From Agelaius tricolor (Eukaryota > Chordata > Aves > Passeriformes > Icteridae), in contig JALJCS010000038.1 in NCBI GenBank assembly GCA_023055355.1, positions 3,720,001 to 3,784,000 of the forward strand: 64,000 nucleotides of DNA, given 5' to 3'. Of the stretch, positions 13,255 to 23,880 are shown piece after piece. A program made the translations under genes and the position numbers. The notes under the pieces were generated by a model, which saw only the letters and a program-made list of their open reading frames with translations, did no database searches and had not been told where the DNA came from. Each line of letters starts with the position of its first letter. Position 1 is the stretch's first letter.

Positions 13255-14060
13255 GGCTCGGCCGCCCCCGTTGCCAAGGCAACGCGTCCCCGCCACTTCC
13301 GGCCGTGGCGCGGCGCGATGACGCCATCACCGCGCGCCGCCGCTCCCCGCCCGCCGCCGCCGCCGGAACCGGAGGAACCGGAGCCGCCCCCGCACATGCG
13401 CAGAGCGGGCGCCCGGCGGCCCGGGCCTCGCTCCGCCCGGGCCCGGCGCGGCCATGGGCACCACGGTGAGTGCGGGGTAAGGCCCGGCGGGCGGCGGGGC
13501 CCGGGCCTCGCCCTGCGGCGGCGGCAGCTCCGCCCCGGGGCCCGGCGGTGCGGCAGCGCTCGGTCAGTGCCCGCCGGGCCCGGGGGTCCCCGTTTCCCGG
13601 GGGGAATCGCGGCCGTGCGGGGCTGCCGGGGGAGGCCGGGCCGGGCTCCCTCCGCAGCTCCCGCCGCGGGCCGGTCGGGCTCGGTGCGGGGTAGGCGGAG
13701 TTGGCGTTTCCGCCCCTCCCGGCGCTCGTCCCTCGGCTCTCACCTTTATTTGTCATTGTCCCCAAGCCCGTGCGACTCCTCCCGGAGCGCTCGGGGCCCT
13801 CCGGAGCGCCCCGGCAGCTGCGGGCGGGTCGGAGCTGCCGGTGCGCACCGGGAGTGCCCCGAGCCCGGCGGGTCGTGCCCGGTGTGCGTGGAGATCCCGC
13901 CCGCTGCTCACCGCCCAGCCGCCTTTAACGGAGAGGGACGAGAAACTCCGGGAAACGGAGAGTTCTGGGCGTTTGTAACGGCCTGGGGAGGCCGCCACCA
14001 GCGTGTGCCGGGGGTGCCTCCCGGTGGAGCCCTCGGAGCTGCGGATGGTGCCCCGGAATG
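13255..14060 (+). promoter_or_regulatory. TMEM250: CpG-island promoter of TMEM250
   Basis: This is very GC- and CpG-rich DNA without a TATA box, ending just downstream of the presumed first exon. It holds a perfect palindromic RFX X-box, GTTGCCAAGGCAAC, at 13270-13283, and an ETS/GABP-type CACTTCCGGC at 13294-13303. A TGACG CRE-like half-site lies at 13319-13323 and an NRF1-like CGCACATGCGCA at 13391-13402. These are typical of broadly expressed vertebrate CpG-island promoters. The start site is probably between about 13400 and 13450, but no transcript data support an exact base. Confidence 0.75.
13400..13465 (+). other. TMEM250: Presumed TMEM250 exon 1 (5' untranslated; 5' end uncertain)
   Basis: The 3' end is set by a strong splice donor, ACG/GTGAGT, with GT at 13466-13467, inside the CpG island and about 3.7 kb before the acceptor of the coding exon. 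A second possible donor, GGG/GTAAGG, lies 11 bases downstream with GT at 13477-13478. The left boundary is a guess. The exon holds ATG at 13454 in a strong GCCATGG context, four codons before the donor, so a spliced mRNA would carry an upstream start codon. Confidence 0.55.
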
Positions 14061-14141
14061 ACCCAGCCGGCCCCAAAATGATGGAGGGGGTGCCCAAAGC
14101 TTTGTGTGGGCACCACGTGCGAAATCCAGGCTGGGGGATAA

Positions 14142-14236
14142 TCACAGAATCACTGCGAGTTTGGGGTTGGAAGGGAGTTAAAAACTCACCCCATCCCATC
14201 CCCTCCATGGGCAGGGACACCTCCCTCTGTCCCAGG
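14142..14236 (-). mobile_element. CR1 LINE 3'-end fragment in TMEM250 intron
   Basis: CACAGAATCAC is followed by GGGGTTGGAAGGGAGTTAAA, CCCATCCC and CCATGGGCAGGGACACCTCCC. This is the reverse complement of the avian CR1 terminal region, inserted antisense to TMEM250. Only about 95 bases are recognisable. Confidence 0.75.
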
Positions 14237-14327
14237 GGAAGATCTGCTGTTCCATATTCAGTTTGGAAAGTCTGTGCCCCAGAGCAGTGTGTGGCAGGGG
14301 AAGGTGACCAGCGCAAGATTTTGTGTC

Positions 14328-14470
14328 CTGGCATTGAGTAGCAGCTCCCTGATTGTTCCCAGCATGGATCACAAGCTGGAATCCATATTTTGCTGAGTGC
14401 TGGGCTCTTTTTAGAGTCTTCATGGGCTTAAAAATTCATGTTTGAGGAGAAGCCTGGTAATTGTGAGCGT
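14328..14470 (+). repeat. Intronic direct duplication, copy 1
   Basis: About 143 bases beginning CTGGCATTGAGTAGCAGC and ending GGTAATTGTGAGCGTG recur at 16157-16300 in the same orientation with scattered substitutions. It matches no repeat family I know. Confidence 0.85.
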
Positions 14471-16156
14471 GTTAATGCACAAATTGAAAATGATTGTGTT
14501 GTTTTGTCTTTTAGATCAGCTGCTGTGCAGAGAGTTGTGAGTTTATGAAGCACCTCAGCAGTTTCTGTCACTCTTCCTAGAAGGTGTCACAGGAAAACTT
14601 CACTCTTTTGTTCCAAGGATTCAGTGGCATCCCAGAACAGCAGCGAGTTGGATGGCAGCACCCCTAAAATGTAAAAATTCAGAGTTTGTTTTGTCCTCCC
14701 AGTGTTCCAGTGTTGATATTTGAGTTCATCCAAAGAGCATGGACCCACCAGAGGCTGTTTGTTCCCAGGGTGGGCACAGCATCCCGGGCAGCATCTCCCA
14801 TGCAAGAGTTTGCTGGAAAAGTTTGTGAGGGAAGTTGCAAGGAGAGGCTGAATTGTCAGGAATGGAATGCCAAAAATGGGATTTTCTGACCTGTCTTGAT
14901 TTAGTCCTCCAAAAATATCTCTGAGCAGCTCAGAGCCATCATGTGGGAAGTGTGTGGGGTCACATGCTGCAGAACTGGGTTGGTTCAGAGTCTGAGCAGT
15001 TCCTGTGCCTTGCTAAAGCCACATTTCTGACTGGCATTTCCTGGCCCCAGACAGCAAACAGGGCAAGAGGCATCCAAAATTCTGAGGCTGTCTGTGATGA
15101 TTGAGGAGAACCTTGGTTTCCTAAACTCCTTACATCATAATTTAGCCCTTACTCCTTTTTGGGAGTCCCTGATTCATGCAGAGCCAGCACTGCCTCACAT
15201 TTCTGTATGGGCAAAAAGGAATTGGACCATGAGGCTGAGCAGGAGAGATCAGAGCTGGAATTTCCATTTCCATGGAATTTGAGGCAGGAAGCAGGCAGAG
15301 ACTTCCCCACTGATACACATTGAATCAGAGAAGGATTTTGGTATCAAAACTTCAATTTCCTGCAGCTTTATCATTTGCTCTGTGGTTAGTTCTATTAGTA
15401 ATGAAACTAAACAATTCTTGAAGTAACTCCTGATTAGTTTTAAGAACAGTCAGATTTTGGGTTCAACGAAGGAAAGATCTGCCTGGATCTGAACACTTGG
15501 GTGTGCAAGGAGTCTGGGGAAGTCCCTGTTGTTTTCCAGCATTATCTGATGAGTGCATTGTCATTTCATAATTCCCGGAATTTGGCACATCAGAGGCCTG
15601 GGGTGAAGCAGAGAGCAGCTCAGAGGCTCCTGCTCATCACTCACACAACAACAATGGGTGTGTGGAAGGATGTTAGGATTATAAATCCTAAACACTGCAG
15701 AAGATCAAGATAATTTCACTTATCTCTGCAGGTCCCCAAGGGGAGGAATAAACTGGTGGATGCCTTTGAAAGGCTGCCTGGCCCTGCCTTGCAGTGACAG
15801 TGAGAGCACAAGGCTGGCCTGAGCCAGGGGAGGTACATCCTGTGGAGTGTGAAAAACATGATTGCCTCATTGTTCTTCCCAGACCTTCCATTATTTTCAG
15901 TTTGTTTATTTGGTGAAGCTTTGCCAAGTTTGGAAATGAGCACAAATCTGGAATCCACTTGCGAAAGTACTCGGAGAACTTTTTTTTTTTGCTTTTAAAG
16001 GAAATGTGACCCCATGCAAACACATTAATATTACTGCTTTCACATAAATATTATTGCTCAGGTGGGTGGGTTCTCAAGGGTAGCTGTTAGATTAGGAATG
16101 ATCTGTGAATTAGCCAGGATAATTTCAGACCAAAGCTCTTTTCTGCGTTATTAACA

Positions 16157-16300
16157 CTGGCATTGAATAGCAGCTCCCTGATTGTTCCCAGCACGGATCA
16201 CAAACTGGAATCCATATATTGCTGAGTGCTGGATTCTTTTTAGAATCTTTATGGGCTTAAAAATCCATGCTTGAGGAGAGGCCTGGTAATTGTGAGCATG
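16157..16300 (+). repeat. Intronic direct duplication, copy 2
   Basis: This is the second copy of the 14328-14470 segment, displaced by 1829 bases. Identity is high but imperfect (for example AGCACGG for AGCATGG, and ATATATT for ATATTTT). Both ends fade abruptly, as expected of a segmental duplication or a low-copy interspersed repeat. Confidence 0.85.
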
Positions 16301-16409
16301 AGATAAAGTTTATAACAGGCTACAACTGGTGCTGGCTGAGGAATTTATTTGGAATGTGGCATGGAAATAGAGTGTGTTTGTGTGGGGAATAAGAAACAAA
16401 GAGAAGGCA

Positions 16410-16534
16410 AATATATTCTCTTTTTGCAGTGATTAATGGGGACCCACTGCAATGATCCTCAGTGTTCAGATCCTGGCATTTGCTTCTACTTTCCCCTGAA
16501 CTGATTCATTCCAGCTTTCTCACAGAGATTCTTC
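16410..16534 (+). repeat. Direct repeat flanking the coding exon, upstream copy
   Basis: About 125 bases containing TTTTGCAGTGATTAA, CAATGATCCTCAGTGTTCAG and TTTCTCACAGAGATTCTTCT recur at 18431-18556 with few differences. This copy runs straight into the four-copy tandem array; the downstream copy continues into unrelated sequence. Confidence 0.85.
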
Positions 16535-17095
16535 TTCAAATCAAAGATGTTTTAGGGGAAGAAGCTGAGGTTTGGAAAGGGTGTGTTGATACTGAAATTG
16601 GCTGGATAAGTTGCTCTATTCCAGCTGGGATAAGTTGCTCTGTTGAGCAGCTTTAGGAGAACCAAAACTTTATTGTTTCTTCTTCAAAACAAAGATGCTT
16701 TAAGGGAAGAAGCGGAGGTTTGGGAAGGGTGTGCTGATACTGAAATCGGCTGGATAAGTTGCTCTGTTGAGCAGCTTCAGGAGAACCAAAACTTTATTAA
16801 TAGTTTCTTTTTCAAAACAATGTTTTAAGGGAAGAAGCGGAGGTTTGGGAAGGGTGTGCTGATATTGAAATCAGCTGGGATAAGTTGCTCTATTCCAGCT
16901 GGGATAAGCTGCTCTATTCAGCAGCTTTAGGAGAACCAAAACTTTATTGTTTCTTCTTCAAAACAAAGATGTTCTAAGGGAAGAAGCTGAGGTTTGGGAA
17001 GGGTGTGCTGATACTGAAATCGGCTGGGATAAGTTGCTCTGTTTAAGCTGGGATAAGCTGCTCTATTCAGCATCTTTAGGAGAACCAAAACTTTG
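16531..17095 (+). repeat. Four-copy tandem repeat of about 130-149 bp
   Basis: Copies start near 16531, 16680, 16808 and 16953. Each contains TTCTTCTTCAAAACAAAGATG, GAAGAAGCTGAGGTTTGGGAAGGGTGTGCTGATA, GGCTGGGATAAGTTGCTCT and AGGAGAACCAAAACTTT. Copies 1, 3 and 4 carry an internal doubling of the AGCTGGGATAAG block that copy 2 lacks, so there is nested duplication. The array ends 84 bases before the exon 2 boundary. Short open frames inside it are repeat artefacts. Confidence 0.9.
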
Positions 17096-17179
17096 TTGTC
17101 TGTGTTATTTAGACAAAATGTCTCTTGCCTGCGTTATTTCTCAGCACCAAACCGAGCTGCTGGCTGTGTCTCCCCGCAG

Positions 17180-17291
17180 GTGCGTCCCTCGGCGGCCGTC
17201 CAGCCCAGGGTTAGCTGCGCCAGGCTGTCCCGCTGCCGCCTGATATGTGCCCCGGGGGTGGCCTGGGGCGGGCAGCGCGGGGCGGGGCCCG
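17180..17291 (+). other. TMEM250: TMEM250 5' UTR part of exon 2, with a short upstream frame
   Basis: Exon 2 begins after the acceptor CCCCGCAG. In the coding frame a TGA at 17241-17243 closes upstream reading, which fixes the ATG at 17292 as the first in-frame start. An out-of-frame ATG at 17245 opens an 18-codon frame ending at TGA 17299-17301, overlapping the first bases of the coding sequence. A third frame is open from 17180 to 17629 and would be entered by the exon 1 ATG after splicing. Confidence 0.6.
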
Positions 17292-17711
17292 ATGCCGGTG
17301 ATCCCCATTCCGCGGCGGGTGCGCTCGTTCCACGGCCCGCACACCACCTGCCTGCACTCCGCCTGCGGCCCCGTGCGCAGCGCGCACCTGGTGCGCACCA
17401 AGTACAACAACTTCGACATCTATCTCAAATCGCGATGGATGTACGGCTTCATCCGCTTCCTGCTGTACTTCAGCTGCAGCCTCTTCACCTCCATCCTCTG
17501 GGTGGCTCTGTCGATCTTGTTTTGCCTTCAGTACCTCGGCATCCGCATCTTCCTGCGCTTCCAGTACAAACTCTCCATCATCCTGCTGCTGCTGGGGAGG
17601 AGGAGGGTGGACTTCAGCCTCATGAATGAACTGCTCATCTACGGGATCCATGTGACCATGCTGCTGGTGGGGGGGCTGGGCTGGTGTTTCATGGTCTTTG
17701 TGGATATGTAA
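17292..17711 (+). CDS. TMEM250: Transmembrane protein 250 (C9orf69 orthologue), complete
   Basis: The product is 139 residues, the same length as I recall for human TMEM250, and is uninterrupted in a single coding exon. Visible hallmarks are the start MPVIPIPRRVRSFHGPH, a Cys/His-containing stretch (residues 14-25), RTKYNNFDIY (35-44), and a first hydrophobic segment at about residues 54-79. Then come the basic loop RFQYKL...GRRRVDF (89-108), a second hydrophobic segment at about 114-137, and the end GGLGWCFMVFVDM. The N-terminus has no cleavable signal peptide, so a two-pass membrane protein with both ends on the same side is likely. Molecular function is poorly known; human annotation, from memory, mentions binding to a herpesvirus capsid protein and a possible role in S-phase entry. 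The start is supported by family agreement and an upstream in-frame stop, although its context (C at -3, C at +4) is weak. Confidence 0.96.
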   Translation: MPVIPIPRRVRSFHGPHTTCLHSACGPVRSAHLVRTKYNNFDIYLKSRWMYGFIRFLLYFSCSLFTSILWVALSILFCLQYLGIRIFLRFQYKLSIILLLLGRRRVDFSLMNELLIYGIHVTMLLVGGLGWCFMVFVDM

Positions 17712-17716
17712 ATAAA
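17711..17716 (+). terminator. TMEM250: AATAAA polyadenylation signal overlapping the TMEM250 stop codon
   Basis: The stop TAA (17709-17711) shares its last base with a canonical AATAAA. A T-rich stretch follows at about 17778-17803. If used, it would give a 3' UTR of only some 15-30 bases. Longer 3' ends are possible, for example via AATAAA near 19244, and vertebrate relatives may use a longer UTR, so actual use is unproven. Confidence 0.5.
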
Positions 17717-18430
17717 ACCAAGCGCATGTGGGATCAGGAGGTGACTTTTCTTCCAGCCCCGAAATGTGTCAACATCCTCTTCTTCTTCTTCTTTTTTTTT
17801 TTTCTAATATAAATTAATTTATTTCTCAGTGGTAACTTTTGTGGATAAATTAACGTGCTTGTCTCTGGAGTTTGTATCTCTTTGATGGTCGAGGTGCCAT
17901 TTTGATTATCAAAGTGCAACATTTGACTGGGTGTTTTATTCTTTGCACAGTGCAAGTTAGTGTGTCTTTTAATCCATAAGAGCTTATTTTGCTGCTGTTC
18001 CTGTATTCCTGTGGCCATGAAAAAGGCAGGATTTATCTGGAGGACAGAAGCCAGATAATTTTGAACTCCACACTCTTAATCCATCTTCACAATTTTCCTA
18101 AAAATTGTTCCTTAATGTCTTAGGCATGTAATAAGCATCTTTCTTGTAGATTTTTGTTTTGCATGTTCCAATAAGAATTTAGGCCCAAAATTCAACAGAC
18201 TGTAGGGCTCTGGAATTTTTTTCCTCTTTTATTTTTAGATTTATGGAAGACATACATTTGCCCCACTCTCCTGTTTCATCCACTTTAAGGTGATTATGTA
18301 GCTTTGAGTGGCTTTGTCCTTTTCAGGCATTTAGTGCTGAGTAATTGAGTCTTTCCCTAACAGCACAAATCCACAGGAGGGATGGGAGCAGGGCTTGCTA
18401 TCATGTGCTCCTGAAATTCCCAGTCACGGC

Positions 18431-18556
18431 AGATATGTTCTCATTTTGCAGTGATTAAGGGGGACCCATTGCAATGATCCTCAGTGTTCAGATCCTGGCA
18501 TTTTGCTTCTACTTTCCCCTGAATTGATTCGTTCCAGCTTTCTCACAGAGATTCTT
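18431..18556 (+). repeat. Direct repeat flanking the coding exon, downstream copy
   Basis: This matches 16410-16534 in the same orientation, offset by about 2.02 kb, so the two copies bracket the TMEM250 coding exon. It continues into TGTCTCAGGGAGC rather than into the tandem array. Confidence 0.85.
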
Positions 18557-21500
18557 CTGTCTCAGGGAGCACAATGAGGTGAGTCTGTCTTACCTAGGAG
18601 AGATGGGAAGCTGAGTGCAGTCTGAGCTGGCAATAATTGTTCTCTGAAATGACACAAATTGTTCTACCTCTGCAGCAGAGAGAGGGAGGGTCACTCCAGG
18701 GTGTTTGTTAGCAACAGCTCAAAAAGGCAGTTGAATTTTAAGCTCAGTTCTACTGGTCTTGATCTAAGATGTCACTGTGCAGTCAGTTAAGTAACTCTAT
18801 TTATGGAGCCCAGAAGCTGGCCTAAAGTTTATTTTTATTCTGCTTTTGTTTGTTTGTTTTGCCTTATGATGGAATATTGCCTTTTCCCCTGCATTCTTTA
18901 AGGAACTGTTTGAAAACAAGTTGGTAAAAATTATGCAGAAACTTTTTCCCTCCCTCCACAAAATCTTCGGGGTCAATCATAGGGAAATAAGCAAGAGTGA
19001 AATTACATAACTGGTTTTTTATCACCTCCTTGGTCAGAGCTGTGAGTTCCAGTTGCACACAGGGAAAGATCCTTCCCATTTCAGCTTTTGAGTGCTTGGT
19101 GCAGTCTCTTGCTGACACACTTTGGTTTGGAGGCTTGTGGATAGAAAATAGAGAAATTTCTATGTGGACCCCAAAGCCGAAGCACTCCCCAAAACTCTCT
19201 CATTATGGAGTGTTACAGATAATGCAGCTGAACAGCAGAGCTGAATAAATAATGGCCACGGTGGTGTGAACTTTAGATTAGCCCCAAGAGAGCCAAAGGC
19301 TCTTTCTGCAGCAAAGATGCAGCATCAGCATCTGTCACAAACTGGTGTCTGGAACTTTCCTCCCAACAGAGAGCTCCCCAGAGCCTTTCCTGGGCTTGTT
19401 CTGAGCTGCTGAGTGTCCTGTAGGGGTGAGCTGCAGCTCTGTGTGTGTGCAGGGAGCTCCCAGGAATGCCCAGCCCTGCCCAGCACAGCTGCCAGCCCTG
19501 AGCATCGCGGGCTGGGGAGGCTCTCAGGTGGCTGTAATCCACATTTCCTGCAGAAAACCTGTCACAGCCCACAGCAAACAGCCCTGGCAGAGCAGCTGGG
19601 ATCCTCCTTGGGCGGTGGGACCTGGTTTCACCTGGGAGCGGCTGAATTTCAGCGCTCCTTGGGTTAAAAAGTGGTGATTTTGTAGTGATTTTGTGGTGAT
19701 TTGTGGTCCCGTGCCTGCCTGGTCCTCTGTGATGGACACACTCAACTGCTTGGCCAAACCTGGGGTGGTTTGAGGAGATAAAGGCCTGGGCTGTCGGCAG
19801 GTCGTGAACTTCTCTGGTTTCACGGTGTTCTTTGAAAACCCCCACAGGAACAGGGTGACACGGCCGGCTTTGATGTGTGTGCGCCGGCAAAGGGAGCAGC
19901 GATCATGCGATTAACACATGAATAGCAGGTGGTTCTTGCAGCGCTAATTTGGTCAAGGAACAAAGGAGCTGGTGGGTACAAGGAGTCTCACAACCTTTTT
20001 CATCACTTGTAATTTGACTGCGAGCCAACTGCTTTATTCCATAAATATGACAGCCTGAGTGAGCCTTTTTTGAGCTGTCCCTGCTGAGCAGCTGCCATGG
20101 GGGGATCTGGAGCTGGAGCCTCACAAGGTCACCCCTGGGGGCTGAGAGACCCTTGCCAAGTGCAGGTGTGGGGTAGGTGACCGATGTTGTATCACAGAGC
20201 ATTAAATCCCATTTTGGGACCCCTGGGTCATTATCACGTCCTTGGTGAGCAGGAGATTGAGCCTCACTTTTACACCTCCCTTCAATAAACCCATGTGGGC
20301 TGCTCAGATTTCCTCTGGCCCTGTGTTCTGAGGAAGAAGGACATGTCCTTGTTAAATCACAAAAAATAACCTGTGCCAAATGCCCAGATGTTCCTCCAGA
20401 GAGGCCCTGGGGCTGAGCTGCTTTAGCTCAGGGACTCCCCAGCATCTTCTCCAAAGGTGGCCAAGTACCTGCACTGAGAGTGCCCTGAGGATCAGGTCTC
20501 CTGTGGCAGACAGAGTTAGACAACCCCAACATGAAATCATTGAGGTGGCCTCAAAGGCACCACGATGTGGAAAAATCTCTGGTTTTTGGTTGTTACCAGC
20601 ACTTGGACACCTTGGTGGTGTGATCCTACCAGCACACTGGGGAAGTGAAGTCCCTGTGAAGTCAGGCTGGCAAGGAAGAGGAATTAATTTTCAAATTATT
20701 TGTTTTATGATGTAATAATTTAGACATTTTAGCTCTACCTGAGTGGAGCAATATTTGGCACTTTTCCTCTTCAAAGCCTTTTCCAACTGGAGCTAATTAA
20801 ACCTCATAACATCCCCAGGAGGTTGCAGAGTAAGTAAGATCTTGGGAATGGTTCAGAATGTAAATTCATTTGTTTTAATTTTTTTTTAAAAAAGCTTTCA
20901 GGATTATTTTGCCAAAGTATTTCTTTCTTGCAGAATTGAGATTCCAAAACTTTCTTAGAAGCTGAAAGGGAGCCAAACCACAACTGAGGGAGGGAGAAAG
21001 AGGCAGGCTAAATGTTGTATTAAGTTTATGCAAAGAATAAGTTGAGCTTTTCCTCCCCTTTAATTTCATTGAAAAACCTGGCATTATTAATAAAGGGACC
21101 CACAAAATGTTGTAGAATATGAGTACGGAAATGGGGGAAGTTGAACTTTCTGCTTTTCAAGATGATATTTGCCAGAAATATTTCATGTTGAGCAGGTTCT
21201 TGCAAACTGTGCCTCGTTGGGGAATTTCATGTTCTTTTGGGTATTTCACTCTTTCCAAATTCAGTGTTGGGAGGAATGGATCAGGCTTTAAAATATATTA
21301 AGTCTATTAAAGATATAAATGGCTTTAACTCTAAAATTACTGCAATTTTCACTTCATCATTCCTTCATGCAGATCCCATCTTGAACAGCAAGAGCAGATG
21401 GCTTGTCTGGATTGTTCCTTTCTTTCCATGCCTGGTCTTTAAACATTGCCATTCCACATTGTGGGTTAAAAACCCCCTTAAAACTAATCAGGAAAAATAT

Positions 21501-21885
21501 TAGAAATACGGATCTGGGAGAGTGTGTCCACTGCAGAGCCATCCCAACCCCTTTGGAGGATGAGTGCTGCTGGCTCCAGGGCTTGGCAGGAGTTTGGGGG
21601 ATCCCTGAGGAGCCGCGCGGTGGCGAAGCCGCCTTGGGCCCGATGTTCAGCCTGGGAACGTTGGAAGGAGGCTGCAGTGTTGGAGTTTCACCTCGTTAAC
21701 TCCTCAGAACATGGCACCAGCTGGTGTTTTGGGTGCCTGTAAGATTCTGTATGAAACATGCCACCTACATTAAACTTGGGTTGTTAATATGTTGGTGGAT
21801 GGGTTGGGAAGAAAAAAGGAAGGATTTCCTTTTCCTCTTCTCATGGGGTTGTGGGGATGTCCTGGTGGTGGGATGGCAAGGGGGG

Positions 21886-21955
21886 AGCACAGTTCAGGCT
21901 GAAGGTTGGACTCGATCTTGGAGGTCTTTTCCAAAATGAATGATTTTGTGATTCT
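21886..21955 (+). mobile_element. CR1 LINE 3'-end fragment
   Basis: GAAGGTTGGACTCGATCTTG, GGAGGTCTTTTCCAAAATGA and ATGATTTTGTGATTCTCC make the canonical CR1 3' terminus on the + strand. Only about 70 bases are recognisable. Confidence 0.85.
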
Positions 21956-23880
21956 CCAAAACAGAGCAATGCAGGGTAGAGGGGATGGGAGGAGCTGTCA
22001 CTTCCCACTGAGGGCACAGCAGTTCATTCCTGGGAGGTGCTGCCTTTCCTCCTTTCCCTGGTGGAGCTGAGCTTGCTGAGCAGAGCTGTAGTTTCAGGAC
22101 GCAGTTGTGATGCTTCCTATGGGATTGGAGGAATATTCCTGCTGTGGTGGACACTGTCATTCCTGTTATCCTTGTGTGGAAAGTACTACAGTGATGTTCA
22201 ACAGCATGAAGATGCTGGACAGGACTTTGCTCCAAAGTCCTGGCAAAGCTGGAGTCCGTGGAGCACAGGTTTTGGAGAACCACGATGGTGTGGACAGGAC
22301 CATTACAGACCAAACTGGAGACACATTTGTGTGGCTGGAGCAGCCCACCATGCCCATGTGTGCAGGAGATGCTCCTTTCTGTTACCCCAAGAGCTGAAGA
22401 GTCACTGGGGAGAACGTGAAGGGGAAGGAGGTTTCTGAGAGAGAGCAGGATTTGGATAAGGGTGGATGTATTTTCACTTTCAGTGATATGTGAATATCAC
22501 TTTGCTATCCCCTGGGGAAGAACTTGTTTGCCCAGTTCCTAGAGGGAGCTTTGGGGCCACGTTTTGTCCCAGATTACAGCTGCAAGTCTCACAAAGTCAC
22601 TGGGAGCAGACTGGAGAGGAAACCAGCTCCTCACCTGCCTGAAGGCTCACTGCAATTCTTCCCAGGGTTCTCCTACATCATTGGCTTGATTTCCCTCCCT
22701 CCTGGGGAGGTAGGAGACAGTGTTTACTTCCAGTTGTGGAGAACAGCACGGCACATTTCCCTTCAGGAACAGCTTTGGCTGTTCTGGAGCCTCCAGCACA
22801 CACAGATAGAACGCTGTTCCAGCAAACACGTTGCTTGAAAATATGAAGCCTTGTTATCTTTCTGCGTTTTTATTTAGCCAAACAAGGTTTCCATAGCTCC
22901 TGGACAGCTCTGCTGCTGGGGGAAAGAAAAAAAACCACCCTGTCATTTCTTCACCTGCCAACTCTCTGCACTAATTTTGTCTCCCTGCTTCAAAGCACTC
23001 GTCGTGCCCAGAAACCGTCAGTTCAAAGCGAAGTTTGGTCCAGTAATGAGCCAGTGAAAATTGCTCAGTGTAAGATCTCCTTGTGCAGCTCTCAGAGCTG
23101 TGCTGGGGTGGGAGCAGAGCTGGGCACTGGGGTCTGCTCTGAGTTGCAATCAGTGCTGCTGTTCCACAGGGGCAGCTTTAGGGGAGCAGATGAAAGGAGC
23201 ATCCCTGAGCTTCCTGCATCTTCCCAAGGGATAAATTCATCTGCTGAGGGGGGGAAAAAACTCCACCCCATGCCTTGCACAAGGAACTGGGCACTTCTCT
23301 GTGGGGCTCTGCAGAGCCTCTTCCCCCAGTGACCTCCACCCCAAAACGTGGGATGTTCCCTGGGCTGGGGAAGTGTGTGAGAGGGAGCTGCTGCTGCCAG
23401 GCTCAGCCTTGTGACACGGCCTGCGAGGGCCGCAGCCTGACCTTGGATGCACAAGGCTGTAGTAAATCAGAGCCTCAAATGCAGCCAAAAGCCAACTTCT
23501 CCCTGCAAGGAAAACACTGTATGTAACACCAAGAGACAAATACCAAAGTCCTTAGCTGGTTCTTGAAAAAAAGAAATAAATCTCCCATTGGCCCTGGTGA
23601 GAGTTTTGCCTGAGTAAGGACATCCAGATTATGCATGCTAATTAAATGAACGACCCATCCCTTCAGAGTCTGCTCTCTGCTGGGAATTCCCCTCTGAGTA
23701 ACTTGCTCCCAGTGAGGAAAAGAGTTGCATGAAAAATTTCCCAGATGGTGAATCTGTTAGAGAAAATCACAATCTGTTTGTGCCTTTTTCAAACAAAAAA
23801 GAGCACAGGAGACGCTGTGGAATAAATTTGTTGTTGCAAACCATTTGCTCAGTAATGGGGAGAATTTAGATGGGCAAAGA

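Larger units (their letters stand above)
13466..17179 (+). other. TMEM250: TMEM250 intron 1
   Basis: This intron of about 3.7 kb is bounded by GTGAGT and by a pyrimidine-rich GTGTCTCCCCGCAG acceptor. The first 600 bases are CpG island. The remainder contains a CR1 remnant, a segment duplicated within the intron (14328-14470 and 16157-16300), one half of a duplication whose other copy lies beyond the gene, and a four-copy tandem array finishing 84 bases before the acceptor. I see no coding exon in it; a TTTTGTCTTTTAG acceptor-like site near 14515 is the only other splice-like signal I noted. Confidence 0.55.

Noticed and set aside
12929..13765. 278-codon minus-strand open frame with HTGDYT/SHRG repeats
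   Set aside because: It is generated by the 12-bp minisatellite fused to the stop-poor CpG island.
14515..14580. Alternative TMEM250 exon after TTTTGTCTTTTAG
   Set aside because: The acceptor-like site is good but no matching donor or conserved coding content follows, so a separate exon cannot be supported.
17247..17291. 15-codon N-terminal extension of TMEM250
   Set aside because: It would begin at a GTG, not an ATG, and is closed by an in-frame TGA at 17241-17243; the family start MPVIPIPRR fits 17292.
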